From contig NZ_JAHESD010000030.1 in NCBI RefSeq assembly GCF_018598585.1, forward strand, positions 1 to 60,886: DNA of 60,886 nucleotides, given 5' to 3'. The notes beneath the pieces were generated by a model, which did not search any database, was not told the origin of the DNA, and was given only the letters and a program-made list of their open reading frames with translations. The position numbers were made by a program, and so were the translations under genes. Positions 44,499-54,078 of this stretch are shown here, one piece after another (the first letter of the stretch is position 1; each line of letters opens with the position of its first letter). Source of the stretch: Chryseosolibacter indicum. Its GTDB lineage: Bacteria; Bacteroidota; Bacteroidia; Cytophagales; Cyclobacteriaceae.

Positions 44499-45353
44499 TT
44501 AATTTAGCTGTTGTGTGTGGTAGAGTGTAAGACCTGCAATTGGCCCTTCAAGAATATTCTTTACAGTGATGCCTTTATCGTTGGCTACTTGCCTTAATAC
44601 ATCACTAAAGTAGAAAGCTATTGATCCTGTAAAGTGAACTTTCAGGTTCTTGTAGTTTTCATACTTCATAACATTGTTCTCATAGAACTCGGAAAAGCTA
44701 TTATAGATAAGTTTATAGCAGTAAGGCTCTTTGAGATGCTGGAAGATAAATTTAGCAAAGCTGGCCAGAAACGCGCTAGGCTTTTCTTGCTGGTAGATCT
44801 TTTCAAGAAATTCTTCGCGGCTTAATGGAAAGCGGTTATGGAACTGCGCCGCCAATTGTTCCGGCATCTTCTTTCTGAGGTAATCAACAAGAAACTGCTT
44901 CCCGATATTAGCTCCGGATCCTTCATCTGCAAGTATCCACCCGAGGTTGGCAACGTTGTCAATAATCTTTTCACCATCGTAAAGGCACGAGTTGGAACCT
45001 GTACCCATAATGCATGCGATACCTGGCTCTCTTCCGCAGAGGGCCCGTGCCGCAGCTAATAGGTCCCACCCAATCTCTATTTGCGCCTGAGGGAAGAATT
45101 CAAGAAAGGCACTTTTTACTGTTAGTTGGTTCTTCTCTGAAGAGACACCTGCACCATAGAAAAAGATCTTGTCTATTTCACTTACCTGATTATTGAGTTT
45201 AGGAATTAAAACTTCCTGTACAGTTTTTTTTAGGTCTTCAACGGGTTGGTAATATGGGTTGAAGCCTGCGGAATGAGCCTGACCGATAGTACCGTCTTTA
45301 TGGATTATTCTCCAATCAGTTTTTGAGCCTCCGCTGTCAGCTATAAGAATCAT
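44499..45353 (-). CDS. BadF/BadG-type N-acetylsugar kinase (MurNAc/GlcNAc kinase)
   Basis: A 284-residue ASKHA-fold kinase. Seen: phosphate 1 motif IADSGGSKTDWRII at the N terminus, GAGVSSEKN, phosphate 2 IACIMGTGSNSCLYDG, and WILADEGSGANIGKQFL plus the adenosine motif VHFTGSIAFYF. This is the N-acetylglucosamine/MurNAc kinase group. Since murQ follows directly, it probably makes MurNAc-6-phosphate, as the MurK-MurQ pair does in Tannerella. The fold differs from AnmK. First gene of the three-gene minus-strand unit. Confidence 0.9.
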   Translation of the reverse strand: MILIADSGGSKTDWRIIHKDGTIGQAHSAGFNPYYQPVEDLKKTVQEVLIPKLNNQVSEIDKIFFYGAGVSSEKNQLTVKSAFLEFFPQAQIEIGWDLLAAARALCGREPGIACIMGTGSNSCLYDGEKIIDNVANLGWILADEGSGANIGKQFLVDYLRKKMPEQLAAQFHNRFPLSREEFLEKIYQQEKPSAFLASFAKFIFQHLKEPYCYKLIYNSFSEFYENNVMKYENYKNLKVHFTGSIAFYFSDVLRQVANDKGITVKNILEGPIAGLTLYHTQQLN

Positions 45354-45476
45354 GTTGTTATAAAGGGCTGGTTGTGTTCTGACTTGCGCCTTGGGTTACA
45401 AAGCTATAACAGTAAACGAATTGTAAAAACAATCATACCGAGTGTGCCCGTGTGTGTTTAAGTTTTTTGTAATCTT

Positions 45477-45722
45477 TTAAATTTTTAATCTTCCCACTAC
45501 CCTGAATTTGTCGAAAACATTGTGTGTATGGGGTGCATCTTTCAGTTCATCTGTCAAGTCCTGGCCTGCCCAATGCTCATAGTGCTTACCATTTCTCCAT
45601 AATCGTGATGTTGTTACATCATATACGAGCTCTTTATAAGCCACCCATACTTCAGGTTTATCCTGCCCATTTCTTAATGCCAGTTGGTTTCTTGTAATAA
45701 CGGGTAACTGATCTATGTTCAC
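45477..45722 (-). CDS. Small cytochrome b5-like heme-binding protein
   Basis: An 81-residue protein that is a single cytochrome b5-type domain: VWVAYKELVYDVTTSRLWRNGKHYEHWAGQDLTDELKDAPHTHNVFDKFRVVGRL. Two conserved His (in GKHYEHWAG and DAPHTHNVF) are candidate heme ligands. No signal peptide or anchor, so soluble. It overlaps the upstream RDD gene by 4 bp and is therefore translationally coupled. Electron partner unknown. Confidence 0.85.
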   Translation of the reverse strand: MNIDQLPVITRNQLALRNGQDKPEVWVAYKELVYDVTTSRLWRNGKHYEHWAGQDLTDELKDAPHTHNVFDKFRVVGRLKI

Positions 45723-46429
45723 AGTGCGTTGTAGTGGTTATAATCTTTAGCGATAACACGTAAGAATTGCACCGCCGGAAGATCAGTTTCAATTCCCAAC
45801 ATAGTCTTTATCTTTTCGCTGAGCACAAGTACCGGTTGAATGTTTCCGTAACCATCGTTAGCTTCAAGTGCTCTTTGAATGAGTTCAATATCCTTTGCTT
45901 GTAATTGTACTACCTGTGGGAAAGTAGGTGTGTACGTTTGTTCTGGCGTAATAAAAACCTGTTCTGCTGTTATTTCTTTTTGTGCTATAAGTTTTACAAC
46001 CGAAGTTCCTGCCACCACATCGCCGAGACGCTGACCTTTGCCTCCCATAGCAATGATAACCACAGCAAGAGCCCCCGAAAGAAGATAGAAGTCAACAAGG
46101 CTAAAAATCCACCGCAACAGGTAATCTCCTATCGTTGGCTCTGTACCATCTAAGCGCACCACCTGGATACTCATTACTCTTTTACCTGGACTTTGACCAT
46201 TCATAAAAATTTCGAAAAGTAAATGGTAGAAGAGCCAAGGCACGCCCAGTAGAATAAGATACAGCCACCAGATCTCCGTTTTTGTGTTGATTAATAAGGC
46301 TACGATTGCAATTGTATACCCGACGAGTATTAACCGGTCTAAAAGATAGGCAAGAATGCGATCGCCAACACTTGCTATGGGGTATTGTATTGAAACATTC
46401 TGGGTAGTACTAACACTAATTGTTTGCAT
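45719..46429 (-). CDS. RDD family membrane protein
   Basis: A 236-residue protein with the RDD domain (about 14-155): ASVGDRILAYLLDRLILV, LLFEIFMNGQSPGKRVMSIQVVRLDGTEPTIGDYLLRWIF and a fourth helix, then a cytoplasmic C-terminal tail. RDD proteins are implicated in ion exchange or osmotic tolerance in some species, but most are uncharacterised. In this phylum RDD commonly sits divergent from the SpoIIM/DUF4129 cluster; here an M19 dipeptidase gene lies between them. Confidence 0.9.
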   Translation of the reverse strand: MQTISVSTTQNVSIQYPIASVGDRILAYLLDRLILVGYTIAIVALLINTKTEIWWLYLILLGVPWLFYHLLFEIFMNGQSPGKRVMSIQVVRLDGTEPTIGDYLLRWIFSLVDFYLLSGALAVVIIAMGGKGQRLGDVVAGTSVVKLIAQKEITAEQVFITPEQTYTPTFPQVVQLQAKDIELIQRALEANDGYGNIQPVLVLSEKIKTMLGIETDLPAVQFLRVIAKDYNHYNAL

Positions 46430-46477
46430 CGCCTTAAAAAATGAAATATCTTTTCTTCGCCTTACAAATTACGGCAT

Positions 46478-47728
46478 ATGATACTTAAATACCTTGTACC
46501 TGGAGTTTTATTCCTTACACTTGTTTCATGTGGGTCGCATGAGCGAAAAATTGATTACGCATCACTTCCGTCGGAAAAAATTCAGCAGTTGGCGGATTCT
46601 CTCGCCCAAAAATACATCATCACTGATGGACACGTTGATTTACCATACCGATTAAAAATAAAACATTTCAGGCTCGACCGTGAGTACTTAGGCATTCCCC
46701 TAAAAACAGATGAAGGTGATTTTGACTATGAACGCGCTAAAAAGGGTGGTCTTGATGCACCTTTTATGTCTATATACATTCCTTCAAGTTATCAGCAAAA
46801 GCCAGATCATGGCAAAATACTAGCTGATTCATTAATTAACATGATAGAAGGAATTGCTAAAGCTCACCCGGACAAATTTGCGCTGGCAAAAACACCTGCC
46901 GAAGTTGAAAAGAACACAAGTGAAGGGAAGATTTCCTTACCTATGGGAATGGAGAATGGTGCACCAATTGGCGATAGCCTGGAAAACGTAGGGTATTTCT
47001 TTAAAAGAGGAATTAGATATGTGACACTAACCCACGGTAAGGATAACCAGATTTGTGATTCATCTTATGACACTACACAAACGTGGAATGGTTTAAGTCC
47101 TTTTGGTGAGCAGGTAGTTGCCGAAATGAATCGTATTGGTATGATGGTAGACATCTCGCATGTTTCTGACAGTACCTTTTTTGATGTAATCAACATAACA
47201 AAGGCTCCTGTTATAGCTTCTCATTCGTCTTGCAGGTTTTTTACGCCAGGGTTCCAACGCAACATGTCTGATGAAATGTTAAAAGCGCTAGGAAAAAACG
47301 GAGGTGTAATACAAATTAATTTTGGCGCTGCCTTTCTTGACTCAGTAGCAAGAAAGAATGATGCTTTAAGAGATTCTCTTGAGAAAATACTCTCGAATAA
47401 AAAGCTCACTTCTGCTGACCCTGAAGCACAGCCAATTATAGAACAATTTGGCAAAGATCATAAAGAACTATTCTCTGATGTTGAACGGGTTGCGGATCAT
47501 ATAGACCATGTAGTGAAACTGATTGGCATAGACCACGTAGGTATTGGTTCTGATTATGATGGAGTTGGTGATAGCCTGCCTCTAGGACTAAAAGACGTCT
47601 CTACTTATCCTAATCTTATTGCAGTTCTTTTGAAACGAGGGTACACGCCTGAAGACATAGAAAAAATTTGTTATAAGAATGTTTTCAGGGTATGGAATAA
47701 AGTGATAGATGTAGCATTAGGCGGCTGA
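46478..47728 (+). CDS. Lipoprotein membrane dipeptidase (M19)
   Basis: A 416-residue lipoprotein (lipobox LVSC, Cys18) with the M19 renal-dipeptidase fold. Zinc and substrate motifs: ITDGHVDLPYR (HxD), GMENGAPIG (bridging Glu), TLTHG, DISHVSD, APVIASHSSCR, and HVGIGSDYDGVG (Asp). It cleaves dipeptides in the periplasm, including those from peptidoglycan or with D-amino acids. Sits between the divergent RDD operon and the SpoIIM operon, on the same strand as the latter with a 59-bp gap. Confidence 0.93.
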   Translation: MILKYLVPGVLFLTLVSCGSHERKIDYASLPSEKIQQLADSLAQKYIITDGHVDLPYRLKIKHFRLDREYLGIPLKTDEGDFDYERAKKGGLDAPFMSIYIPSSYQQKPDHGKILADSLINMIEGIAKAHPDKFALAKTPAEVEKNTSEGKISLPMGMENGAPIGDSLENVGYFFKRGIRYVTLTHGKDNQICDSSYDTTQTWNGLSPFGEQVVAEMNRIGMMVDISHVSDSTFFDVINITKAPVIASHSSCRFFTPGFQRNMSDEMLKALGKNGGVIQINFGAAFLDSVARKNDALRDSLEKILSNKKLTSADPEAQPIIEQFGKDHKELFSDVERVADHIDHVVKLIGIDHVGIGSDYDGVGDSLPLGLKDVSTYPNLIAVLLKRGYTPEDIEKICYKNVFRVWNKVIDVALGG

Positions 47729-47787
47729 TGTAAGATTAATGATTATCATGAATTGTCTGCCGGTTGGGTTATTCGGAAATTTGAGTT

Positions 47788-48747
47788 ATGAAAGAAGCAG
47801 CGTTTGTTAAGCAAAACAAAGCACGTTGGGAGGAGTTTGAAAGAGTAGTAAAAGGCCAGGAAACAGCGGACCCGGACAGGATCGCTGCACTATTCATTCA
47901 AATTACGGATGACCTTTCCTTTTCAAGAACGCAATACAACGATAGCCGTACAACGCAATATCTAAACGCTTTGGCGAGCAAACTTCATCTCAGGATCTAT
48001 AAGAATAAGAGGGAAGATAAGAATCGCTTTCTTACCTTTTGGAAGGAGGAGGTGCCCGCGGCAGTTTACGAAGCTCGTAAAAGCCTGCTTTATTCTTTCA
48101 TTATATTTATAGTGGCTGGCGTTATCGGAGCTGTATCAGCATATTATGATGATACTTTTGTAAGATTAATACTTGGCGACGGCTATGTAAACATGACGCT
48201 GGAGAATATCAAGGATGGTAAACCCACCGATGTTTATGCCAGTATGGACCAGACCACCATGTTTTTCTATATTACGTGGAACAACGTGATGGTGTCCTTT
48301 CGTGTTTTTGTATTGGGTGTTATTGCCTCACTGGGTACCGGTTTCTACTTATTCTATAATGGACTGATGGTAGGAACATTTATGACCTTCTTCTACCAGG
48401 AGAGTCAGCTAAGCCATGCGTTGCCTGTTATTATGTTGCACGGGACTATTGAGCTAACGTCTATTGTTATAGCAGGAGCTGCAGGATTTACCATGGGCAA
48501 CAGCCTCATCTTTCCTGGTACTTATTCTCGCCTTGATTCTTTTAAAAAGGGTGCAGCCAAGGGGATGAAGATTGTTGTAGGACTTGTTCCGTTTTTCTTC
48601 ATTGCAGGGTTTATCGAATCTTTTGTGACGCGTTATGCTTTTATGCATTGGAGCTTGAAAGCTTTAATTATTCTTGCATCTGCAGCCCTCATGATCTATT
48701 ATTTTGTAATTTACCCGACCCTACTTAAGCGAAATGGAAAAATTTAA
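47788..48747 (+). CDS. SpoIIM family membrane protein
   Basis: A 319-residue inner-membrane protein of the stage II sporulation M (DUF95) family. A cytoplasmic N-terminal helical domain (residues 1-100) precedes about five transmembrane helices; FYITWNNVMVSFRVFVLGVIASLGTGFYLFYNGLMVGTFM and HGTIELTSIVIAGAAGF are the family hallmarks. The phylum does not sporulate, so its role is unrelated to spores. First gene of a tightly packed operon through to DUF58. Confidence 0.93.
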   Translation: MKEAAFVKQNKARWEEFERVVKGQETADPDRIAALFIQITDDLSFSRTQYNDSRTTQYLNALASKLHLRIYKNKREDKNRFLTFWKEEVPAAVYEARKSLLYSFIIFIVAGVIGAVSAYYDDTFVRLILGDGYVNMTLENIKDGKPTDVYASMDQTTMFFYITWNNVMVSFRVFVLGVIASLGTGFYLFYNGLMVGTFMTFFYQESQLSHALPVIMLHGTIELTSIVIAGAAGFTMGNSLIFPGTYSRLDSFKKGAAKGMKIVVGLVPFFFIAGFIESFVTRYAFMHWSLKALIILASAALMIYYFVIYPTLLKRNGKI

Positions 48748-49726
48748 TGTCATTAACTTTCACAAGACGCGTGACTTCAGCAACAAGATGAACGCGACTT
48801 TTGAATTCATCAAGCAGAATTTCAAGCCTCTTTCAAAAAGTATATTGGTTATTGCCGGACCTCCTATTCTTATTGCAAGCTTGCTGATGGGATCTTTTAT
48901 TGGAGACATGTTTTCAATGACAGCCTTGGCAACTCAGGGCGGTAACCAATTTGAAACTTATTTTACATCTCCTTCTCTATGGCTTCAGATACTGCTCATC
49001 GTGGTCTTTTTTTTGGTGAGTGGTGTGGGCACAATTGCAACCATCAACAACTACATTGTTTTGTATGGTGAGAAGAGAACGAATCAGATCGAAGTCCATG
49101 AGATATGGCAACGGGTACGTGAAACGTTTTGGATGTATCTCGGCACTATGCTGCTTTTTGCACTTCTGGCGGTAGCAGTATATATCCTGATGATCATCCC
49201 GGTAGTTCTTCTCGCTGCAATCTCACCTTTCCTGATTGGTTTTGGTATAATTGCCCTTATTTGTGGTGTTATTTATTTTTTTGTTGCATGTTCTTTTGTG
49301 TTCATTATAAGAACCTACGAGAGGGTTGGTTTCTTTGAGTCAATAAAAAGGTCTTTTATCCTTATTCGGGGAAAATGGTGGAGCACCTTTGGATTAGTTT
49401 TTATTCTATATATTATAGTAGGAACTGTATCTTATATTTTTCTCATTCCGTGGTATGCCATGACCATAGCCCAGTCACTTCACAGTGTTAGTACATCTTC
49501 GTTTCAGGAGCCGGGCACTACTTACCAGATAGTAACAATGGTTTTCTTTACCTTGTACTACCTTGCACAAATGGTAATGTACGCTATGCCTAACGTTGGT
49601 ATTGCATTCCAGTACTTTAACCTTGTTGAAAGAAAAGAAGCAAGAGGTCTTATGAGCCAGATCGAATCTTTTGGTGAAGCCCCAACACCTCCTGCTTCTA
49701 ATAATAATATTGAAGAAACTTATTAA
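48734..49726 (+). CDS. Polytopic membrane protein of the SpoIIM-DUF58 cluster
   Basis: A 330-residue membrane protein with about six transmembrane helices and the repeated pattern seen in glycerophosphoryldiester-phosphodiesterase-type membrane domains (WSTFGLVFILYIIVGTVSY). Overlaps the SpoIIM gene by 14 bp. Function unknown; it is a constant partner in this cluster. ATG 48788 is an alternative start. Confidence 0.85.
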   Translation: MEKFNVINFHKTRDFSNKMNATFEFIKQNFKPLSKSILVIAGPPILIASLLMGSFIGDMFSMTALATQGGNQFETYFTSPSLWLQILLIVVFFLVSGVGTIATINNYIVLYGEKRTNQIEVHEIWQRVRETFWMYLGTMLLFALLAVAVYILMIIPVVLLAAISPFLIGFGIIALICGVIYFFVACSFVFIIRTYERVGFFESIKRSFILIRGKWWSTFGLVFILYIIVGTVSYIFLIPWYAMTIAQSLHSVSTSSFQEPGTTYQIVTMVFFTLYYLAQMVMYAMPNVGIAFQYFNLVERKEARGLMSQIESFGEAPTPPASNNNIEETY

Positions 49727-50510
49727 TAAGGGAAGGCAAGTGCGGTTATTTATTCTTCTGCTGTTTATTCTGATGGTTTCTCAAACGGGCTTTTCTCAAG
49801 TTATTGATACCACCGTGGTTGAAGAGGCAGACAGCATTTACCAGGCGGTGGAAGAATCAGAAAATGAAAGACTGTTTAATGCTCCTTCTGACACTTCAAA
49901 TGTTGAGGTTAGACAGTTCGATCAGCAAAAGCTTAGTTCATTAAAGGAAGATCCGGACATGGATTACCGGCAACCTCCTACAATTGCAGAAAGTTTGTGG
50001 GACAGGTTCTGGACATGGGTTGGTGAACTCATTGAATCCTTGTTTAAAAGAGCAGTTTATACGAATTGGGGAAGAGTGCTTGTTTACGCACTGGGTATTG
50101 CATTGCTTGTGGTGCTCATCATGATGATTCTCAAAGTAAATGCATTTAAGGTACTCTATTCTGCACAAGGCAGTAAATTAAATGCCACGGTTCTTGATGA
50201 GAACATTCATGAAATGGATTTTGATAAACTAATTCAGGAAGCGGTTTCTAGCCAGGATTATCGGAAAGGCATAAGGCTTTTGTTTCTTCAGGCATTGAAG
50301 ATTCTCTCCGACAGGCATCTCATCAACTGGGAATCAGGAAAGACTAACCATGAGTATGTTAATGAATTACAATCTAAAGAGTTAAAGACAGGCCTGAATG
50401 AATTGAGTTTTTACTTTGATTATGCATGGTACGGTAACTTTAATATATCGGCCGATCTTTTTAATAAAGTTCAAAGTATCTTCTCAAGCTGGAAGACTAA
50501 AATAAGTTAA
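49710..50510 (+). CDS. DUF4129 domain protein
   Basis: A 267-residue protein. Order: signal peptide (FILLLFILMVSQTGFSQ), a periplasmic acidic segment, one transmembrane helix (about 143-165) and a cytoplasmic C-terminal DUF4129 domain (DFDKLIQEAVSSQDYRKGIRLLFLQALKILSDRHLI... LSFYFDYAWYGN). Start is uncertain because there is no ATG: TTG 49710 (KKLINKGRQVRLF) and GTG 49740, which has GGAAGG just upstream, are both credible. It overlaps the upstream gene slightly. Confidence 0.85.
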   Translation: MKKLINKGRQVRLFILLLFILMVSQTGFSQVIDTTVVEEADSIYQAVEESENERLFNAPSDTSNVEVRQFDQQKLSSLKEDPDMDYRQPPTIAESLWDRFWTWVGELIESLFKRAVYTNWGRVLVYALGIALLVVLIMMILKVNAFKVLYSAQGSKLNATVLDENIHEMDFDKLIQEAVSSQDYRKGIRLLFLQALKILSDRHLINWESGKTNHEYVNELQSKELKTGLNELSFYFDYAWYGNFNISADLFNKVQSIFSSWKTKIS

Positions 50511-50539
50511 AGCATGAGTAATTGTAAGGTACAGAGATA

Positions 50540-51721
50540 ATGCGTAAAGACTGGAAATACATATTATATGTAGGTGGAGCAATTGCATTATTTGTTTTGG
50601 TAAAGCTTATCACGCCAAAGCAATATAACTGGAATGTTACCCTTGCGCATGACGATAAGGACCCCTACGGTACCTATGCACTTTTCAATCTACTTCCTGA
50701 CGTTTTGGAAAAGAAGCGTATTAAACACAATTATAAGACGATCTATGAGTTAAAAGATTCCCTTACTTCCAACGAAAATATCCTGATCGTTGCGACAAGT
50801 TTTAATCCTGATAAGGAAGATTGTAATGCACTGCTTGCCCATGTTAATAATGGAGGAAATGCTTTCATTTCAAGTCAGTATATATGGGGAAGTTTTGCCG
50901 ATACGCTTGATGTAGGAACACGTGACTACCTTTTCTCGGGAGAAACATTGTTAAAGGAAGACTCTACTTCAATTACGTTTGTAAACCCCCAGTTAGATAC
51001 CATGGAACAATACTGGTATCGCAAGGATAACATCCAAAACCACTTCGATGAGTTTGATACTGTAAAGACAACCATCATTGCAAGGAATAGTAATGGCAAA
51101 CCAGTAACGATTCGTATTCCATTTGGAAAAGGAAACTTTATCTTAAATGCAACACCACTGGCGTTCACCAATATCTATTTGCTCGCGGGTAGTAACAGTA
51201 ATTTTGTATCTCAGACATTATCCTATCTTCCTATAAGAGACGTAAACTGGACGGAGTACTACCATTTAGGAAGAATGGAAGCAACAACGCCGTTGCGTTT
51301 TATTCTTACAAACGAGCCCTTACGATGGGCTTATTATATCACACTATTTGCTATTCTGGCATTTATGATATTCGAAGCAAAACGCAAGCAAAGAATAATC
51401 CCGATTATTAAGCCGCTCGCCAACACTACACTTGAGTTTGTATCGACAATTGGTAATCTCTACTTTCAGAATGGGAACCATAAGAATATTGCTGAAAAGA
51501 AAATCCTATTTCTTTTAGATCACATCAGAACACAATATATGCTAAGTGCCAGGGAAATTGACGACGAGTTTATCAAAACCTTAGCACTGAAATCAGGCAA
51601 GAGCGAACAGGAGTTAAGAGTATTGTTCAGGACCATTCATTTCATCCAATCTGCCACCGAGATATCCGGGGAGCAACTGGTGGACCTGAATGCTAAAATT
51701 GAAACGTTTAATAGAAGATAA
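50540..51721 (+). CDS. DUF4350 domain protein
   Basis: A 393-residue membrane protein. N-terminal transmembrane helix (about 8-24), a periplasmic DUF4350 domain with a GATase-like fold (YGTYALFNLLPDVLEKK, ILIVATSFNPDKEDCNALLAHVNNGGNAFISS), a second helix (about 267-285) and a cytoplasmic C-terminal domain (LSAREIDDEFIKTLALKSGKSEQELRVLF). Standard member of the MoxR/DUF58 cluster. Confidence 0.9.
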   Translation: MRKDWKYILYVGGAIALFVLVKLITPKQYNWNVTLAHDDKDPYGTYALFNLLPDVLEKKRIKHNYKTIYELKDSLTSNENILIVATSFNPDKEDCNALLAHVNNGGNAFISSQYIWGSFADTLDVGTRDYLFSGETLLKEDSTSITFVNPQLDTMEQYWYRKDNIQNHFDEFDTVKTTIIARNSNGKPVTIRIPFGKGNFILNATPLAFTNIYLLAGSNSNFVSQTLSYLPIRDVNWTEYYHLGRMEATTPLRFILTNEPLRWAYYITLFAILAFMIFEAKRKQRIIPIIKPLANTTLEFVSTIGNLYFQNGNHKNIAEKKILFLLDHIRTQYMLSAREIDDEFIKTLALKSGKSEQELRVLFRTIHFIQSATEISGEQLVDLNAKIETFNRR

Positions 51722-51738
51722 TAACATCACTAGCACCA

Positions 51739-52716
51739 ATGGAAGAAAATGTTTTTCATAATCGCGTTGATCTTTCCGCTTTAAATGAAAGTATTGTTAA
51801 AATAAGATCAGAGATAGCAAAGATCATCGTAGGTCAGGAGGAAATGGTAAACCTTCTTGTTACTGCCATTCTTGCTGATGGACATGTGCTGATTGAAGGC
51901 GTGCCTGGTGTTGCGAAAACGCTTACCGCCAAACTTCTTTCGAAAGTAATCTCTGTTAAATTTACCAGGATACAGTTTACACCTGATCTCATGCCTTCTG
52001 ATGTGTTGGGAACATCGGTTTACAACATGAAAAGCGGTGACTTTGAATTTAAATCAGGTCCTATCTTTTCAAACATTGTCCTTATTGATGAGATCAATCG
52101 CGCCCCAGCGAAAACACAATCTGCATTGTTTGAGGTAATGGAAGAAAGGCAAGTTACTGTAGATGGACGCACCTATCAGATGGAAGCTCCTTATATTGTA
52201 GTCGCTACTCAAAATCCCATAGAGCAGGAAGGAACTTACAGGTTACCCGAAGCACAATTGGATCGTTTCCTGTTTAAGATTAATGTTCATTACCCCGCGC
52301 TTGAAGATGAGGTGTCTATTATCAAAGGGCATCATGCGCGTAAAGGCCACCAACCCGTGGCTGAAGTAACTGCGGTGCTAAGTGCTGAAGATATAAGAAA
52401 GTATAGGTCTGTAGTTCAGCACATTCATGTCGAAGAAAACCTGCTCGAGTACATAGCACGGATAATTGTAGAGACGCGTAATAATCCGTCGCTATTCTTA
52501 GGGGCATCACCGCGCGCATCAGTAGCTATTCTTAATAGTTCAAAGGCATTCGCTGCGCTTAATGGACGTGACTTTGTTACCCCGGAGGATGTTAAATACG
52601 TAACAAGGCCTGTATTAAGGCATCGTGTGGTGTTAACGCCTGATAAAGAAATGGAAGGTGTAACAGCAGACGAGGTTATTAAATTGATTATTGACAAAAT
52701 TGAGGTGCCGCGGTAG
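51739..52716 (+). CDS. MoxR family AAA+ ATPase
   Basis: A 325-residue MoxR ATPase. Walker A GVPGVAKT (54-61), Walker B LIDEINR, sensor ATQNPIEQEGTYRLPEAQLDRFLFK, and the lid GASPRASVAI. Likely partner: the DUF58 protein, whose gene overlaps the stop by one base. The overall module (MoxR-DUF58-DUF4129) is proposed to be a chaperone and maturation or stress-signalling complex at the membrane. Confidence 0.95.
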   Translation: MEENVFHNRVDLSALNESIVKIRSEIAKIIVGQEEMVNLLVTAILADGHVLIEGVPGVAKTLTAKLLSKVISVKFTRIQFTPDLMPSDVLGTSVYNMKSGDFEFKSGPIFSNIVLIDEINRAPAKTQSALFEVMEERQVTVDGRTYQMEAPYIVVATQNPIEQEGTYRLPEAQLDRFLFKINVHYPALEDEVSIIKGHHARKGHQPVAEVTAVLSAEDIRKYRSVVQHIHVEENLLEYIARIIVETRNNPSLFLGASPRASVAILNSSKAFAALNGRDFVTPEDVKYVTRPVLRHRVVLTPDKEMEGVTADEVIKLIIDKIEVPR

Positions 52717-54047
52717 TGAAGCTTCTGAAGTCATTATATCTCAACAACAGAATTTTTATTGCTATAGGTGCAATAGTGATTTGCTTTATCGCCAGCTTCA
52801 TTATTGATGATCTCATTATCATACCTCAGGCTTTATTCTTTCTTTTTCTTGGGCTAGTTATAACAGATATGCTTCTGCTTTATAGAACAAGAAGAGGATT
52901 AGCAGGAAGCAGAATAATGGCAGATAAGCTCTCCAACGGGGATGATAATGAGATAAACATTACGTTGCAAAACTCTTATCCGTTCCAGGTAAAGCTGAGA
53001 ATTATAGACGAAATACCGCACCAGTTTCAGCGTCGGGATGTAAACTTTTACATTGATCTTGGTGCAGGCGCGCAAAAGCAATTCCATTACTACCTAAGGC
53101 CAGTAAAGCGCGGTGAATATAGTTTTGGTGCCCTTAATGTTTTTGTAAGCTCACCCTTAGGGTTGCTGGCCAGAAGGTTTCGTTTCTCGCAAGATAAACT
53201 TGTTCCTGTTTATCCTTCATACTTGCAAATGCGAAAGTATGAGCTGCTGGCAATCTCAAACAAGCTAACAGAAACAGGCATTAAGAAGATAAGACGCATA
53301 GGCCATAATATGGAGTTTGAGCTTATCAAGGAATACGTGGCCGGTGATGATTACAGAACGATTAACTGGAAGGCTACCGCACGCAGGCGTCATTTGATGG
53401 TAAATCATTACCAGGATGAGCGCTCCCAACAGGTGTATAGTCTGATTGATAAAGGCAGAGTGATGAAGATGCCCTTTGAAGGATTAAGCCTTCTTGATTA
53501 TGCCATCAATGCTTCTTTAGTAATATCAAATATTGCTATTAAAAAATCTGACAAAGCCGGCATCTTAACCTTTCAGGATAAGATTGCTACGCATGTGCCG
53601 GCCAGTAGAAGTAATAATCAGATGGGTAATATTCTTGAAGTACTTTACAACCAGAAAACTGCCTACAGAGAAGCAGACTTTTCAGTTGTATATAATTTTG
53701 TAAGGAGAAAGATTACGCAACGCAGCTTGCTTCTGCTATATACAAATTTTGAGTCTGTCTACAGCATGCAGCGGCAGCTCCCATATCTGCTTAATCTCTC
53801 GCGCCATCATCTTCTGGTGGTAATATTCTTCGAGAATACAGAGATGAAGTCATTTGTTGAACAACCAGCAGCGGATTTGAGAAGGGTTTATCATAAGGCA
53901 ATAGCGGAAAAGTTTATCTATGAGCGTAAGTTAATTGTTAAGGAACTTACACGTCATGGCATTCAGGCTTTGCTTACTACACCACAGAATCTGACTGTAA
54001 ATACCATCAATAAATACCTTGAGTTAAAGTCGCGGGGACTTATATAG
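52716..54047 (+). CDS. DUF58 domain protein
   Basis: A 443-residue protein. Two N-terminal transmembrane helices (about 12-52), a beta region and the DUF58 motif ELIKEYVAGDDYRTINWKATARRRHLMVNHYQDERSQQVYSLIDKGRVM, which leads into a VWA-like domain. Start is GTG 52716, overlapping the moxR stop TAG. Last gene of the operon; converges on the GMC gene. Confidence 0.94.
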   Translation: MKLLKSLYLNNRIFIAIGAIVICFIASFIIDDLIIIPQALFFLFLGLVITDMLLLYRTRRGLAGSRIMADKLSNGDDNEINITLQNSYPFQVKLRIIDEIPHQFQRRDVNFYIDLGAGAQKQFHYYLRPVKRGEYSFGALNVFVSSPLGLLARRFRFSQDKLVPVYPSYLQMRKYELLAISNKLTETGIKKIRRIGHNMEFELIKEYVAGDDYRTINWKATARRRHLMVNHYQDERSQQVYSLIDKGRVMKMPFEGLSLLDYAINASLVISNIAIKKSDKAGILTFQDKIATHVPASRSNNQMGNILEVLYNQKTAYREADFSVVYNFVRRKITQRSLLLLYTNFESVYSMQRQLPYLLNLSRHHLLVVIFFENTEMKSFVEQPAADLRRVYHKAIAEKFIYERKLIVKELTRHGIQALLTTPQNLTVNTINKYLELKSRGLI

Positions 54048-54078
54048 ATTGAATAAGTAGTGTCTTTGCTTCCAACTC

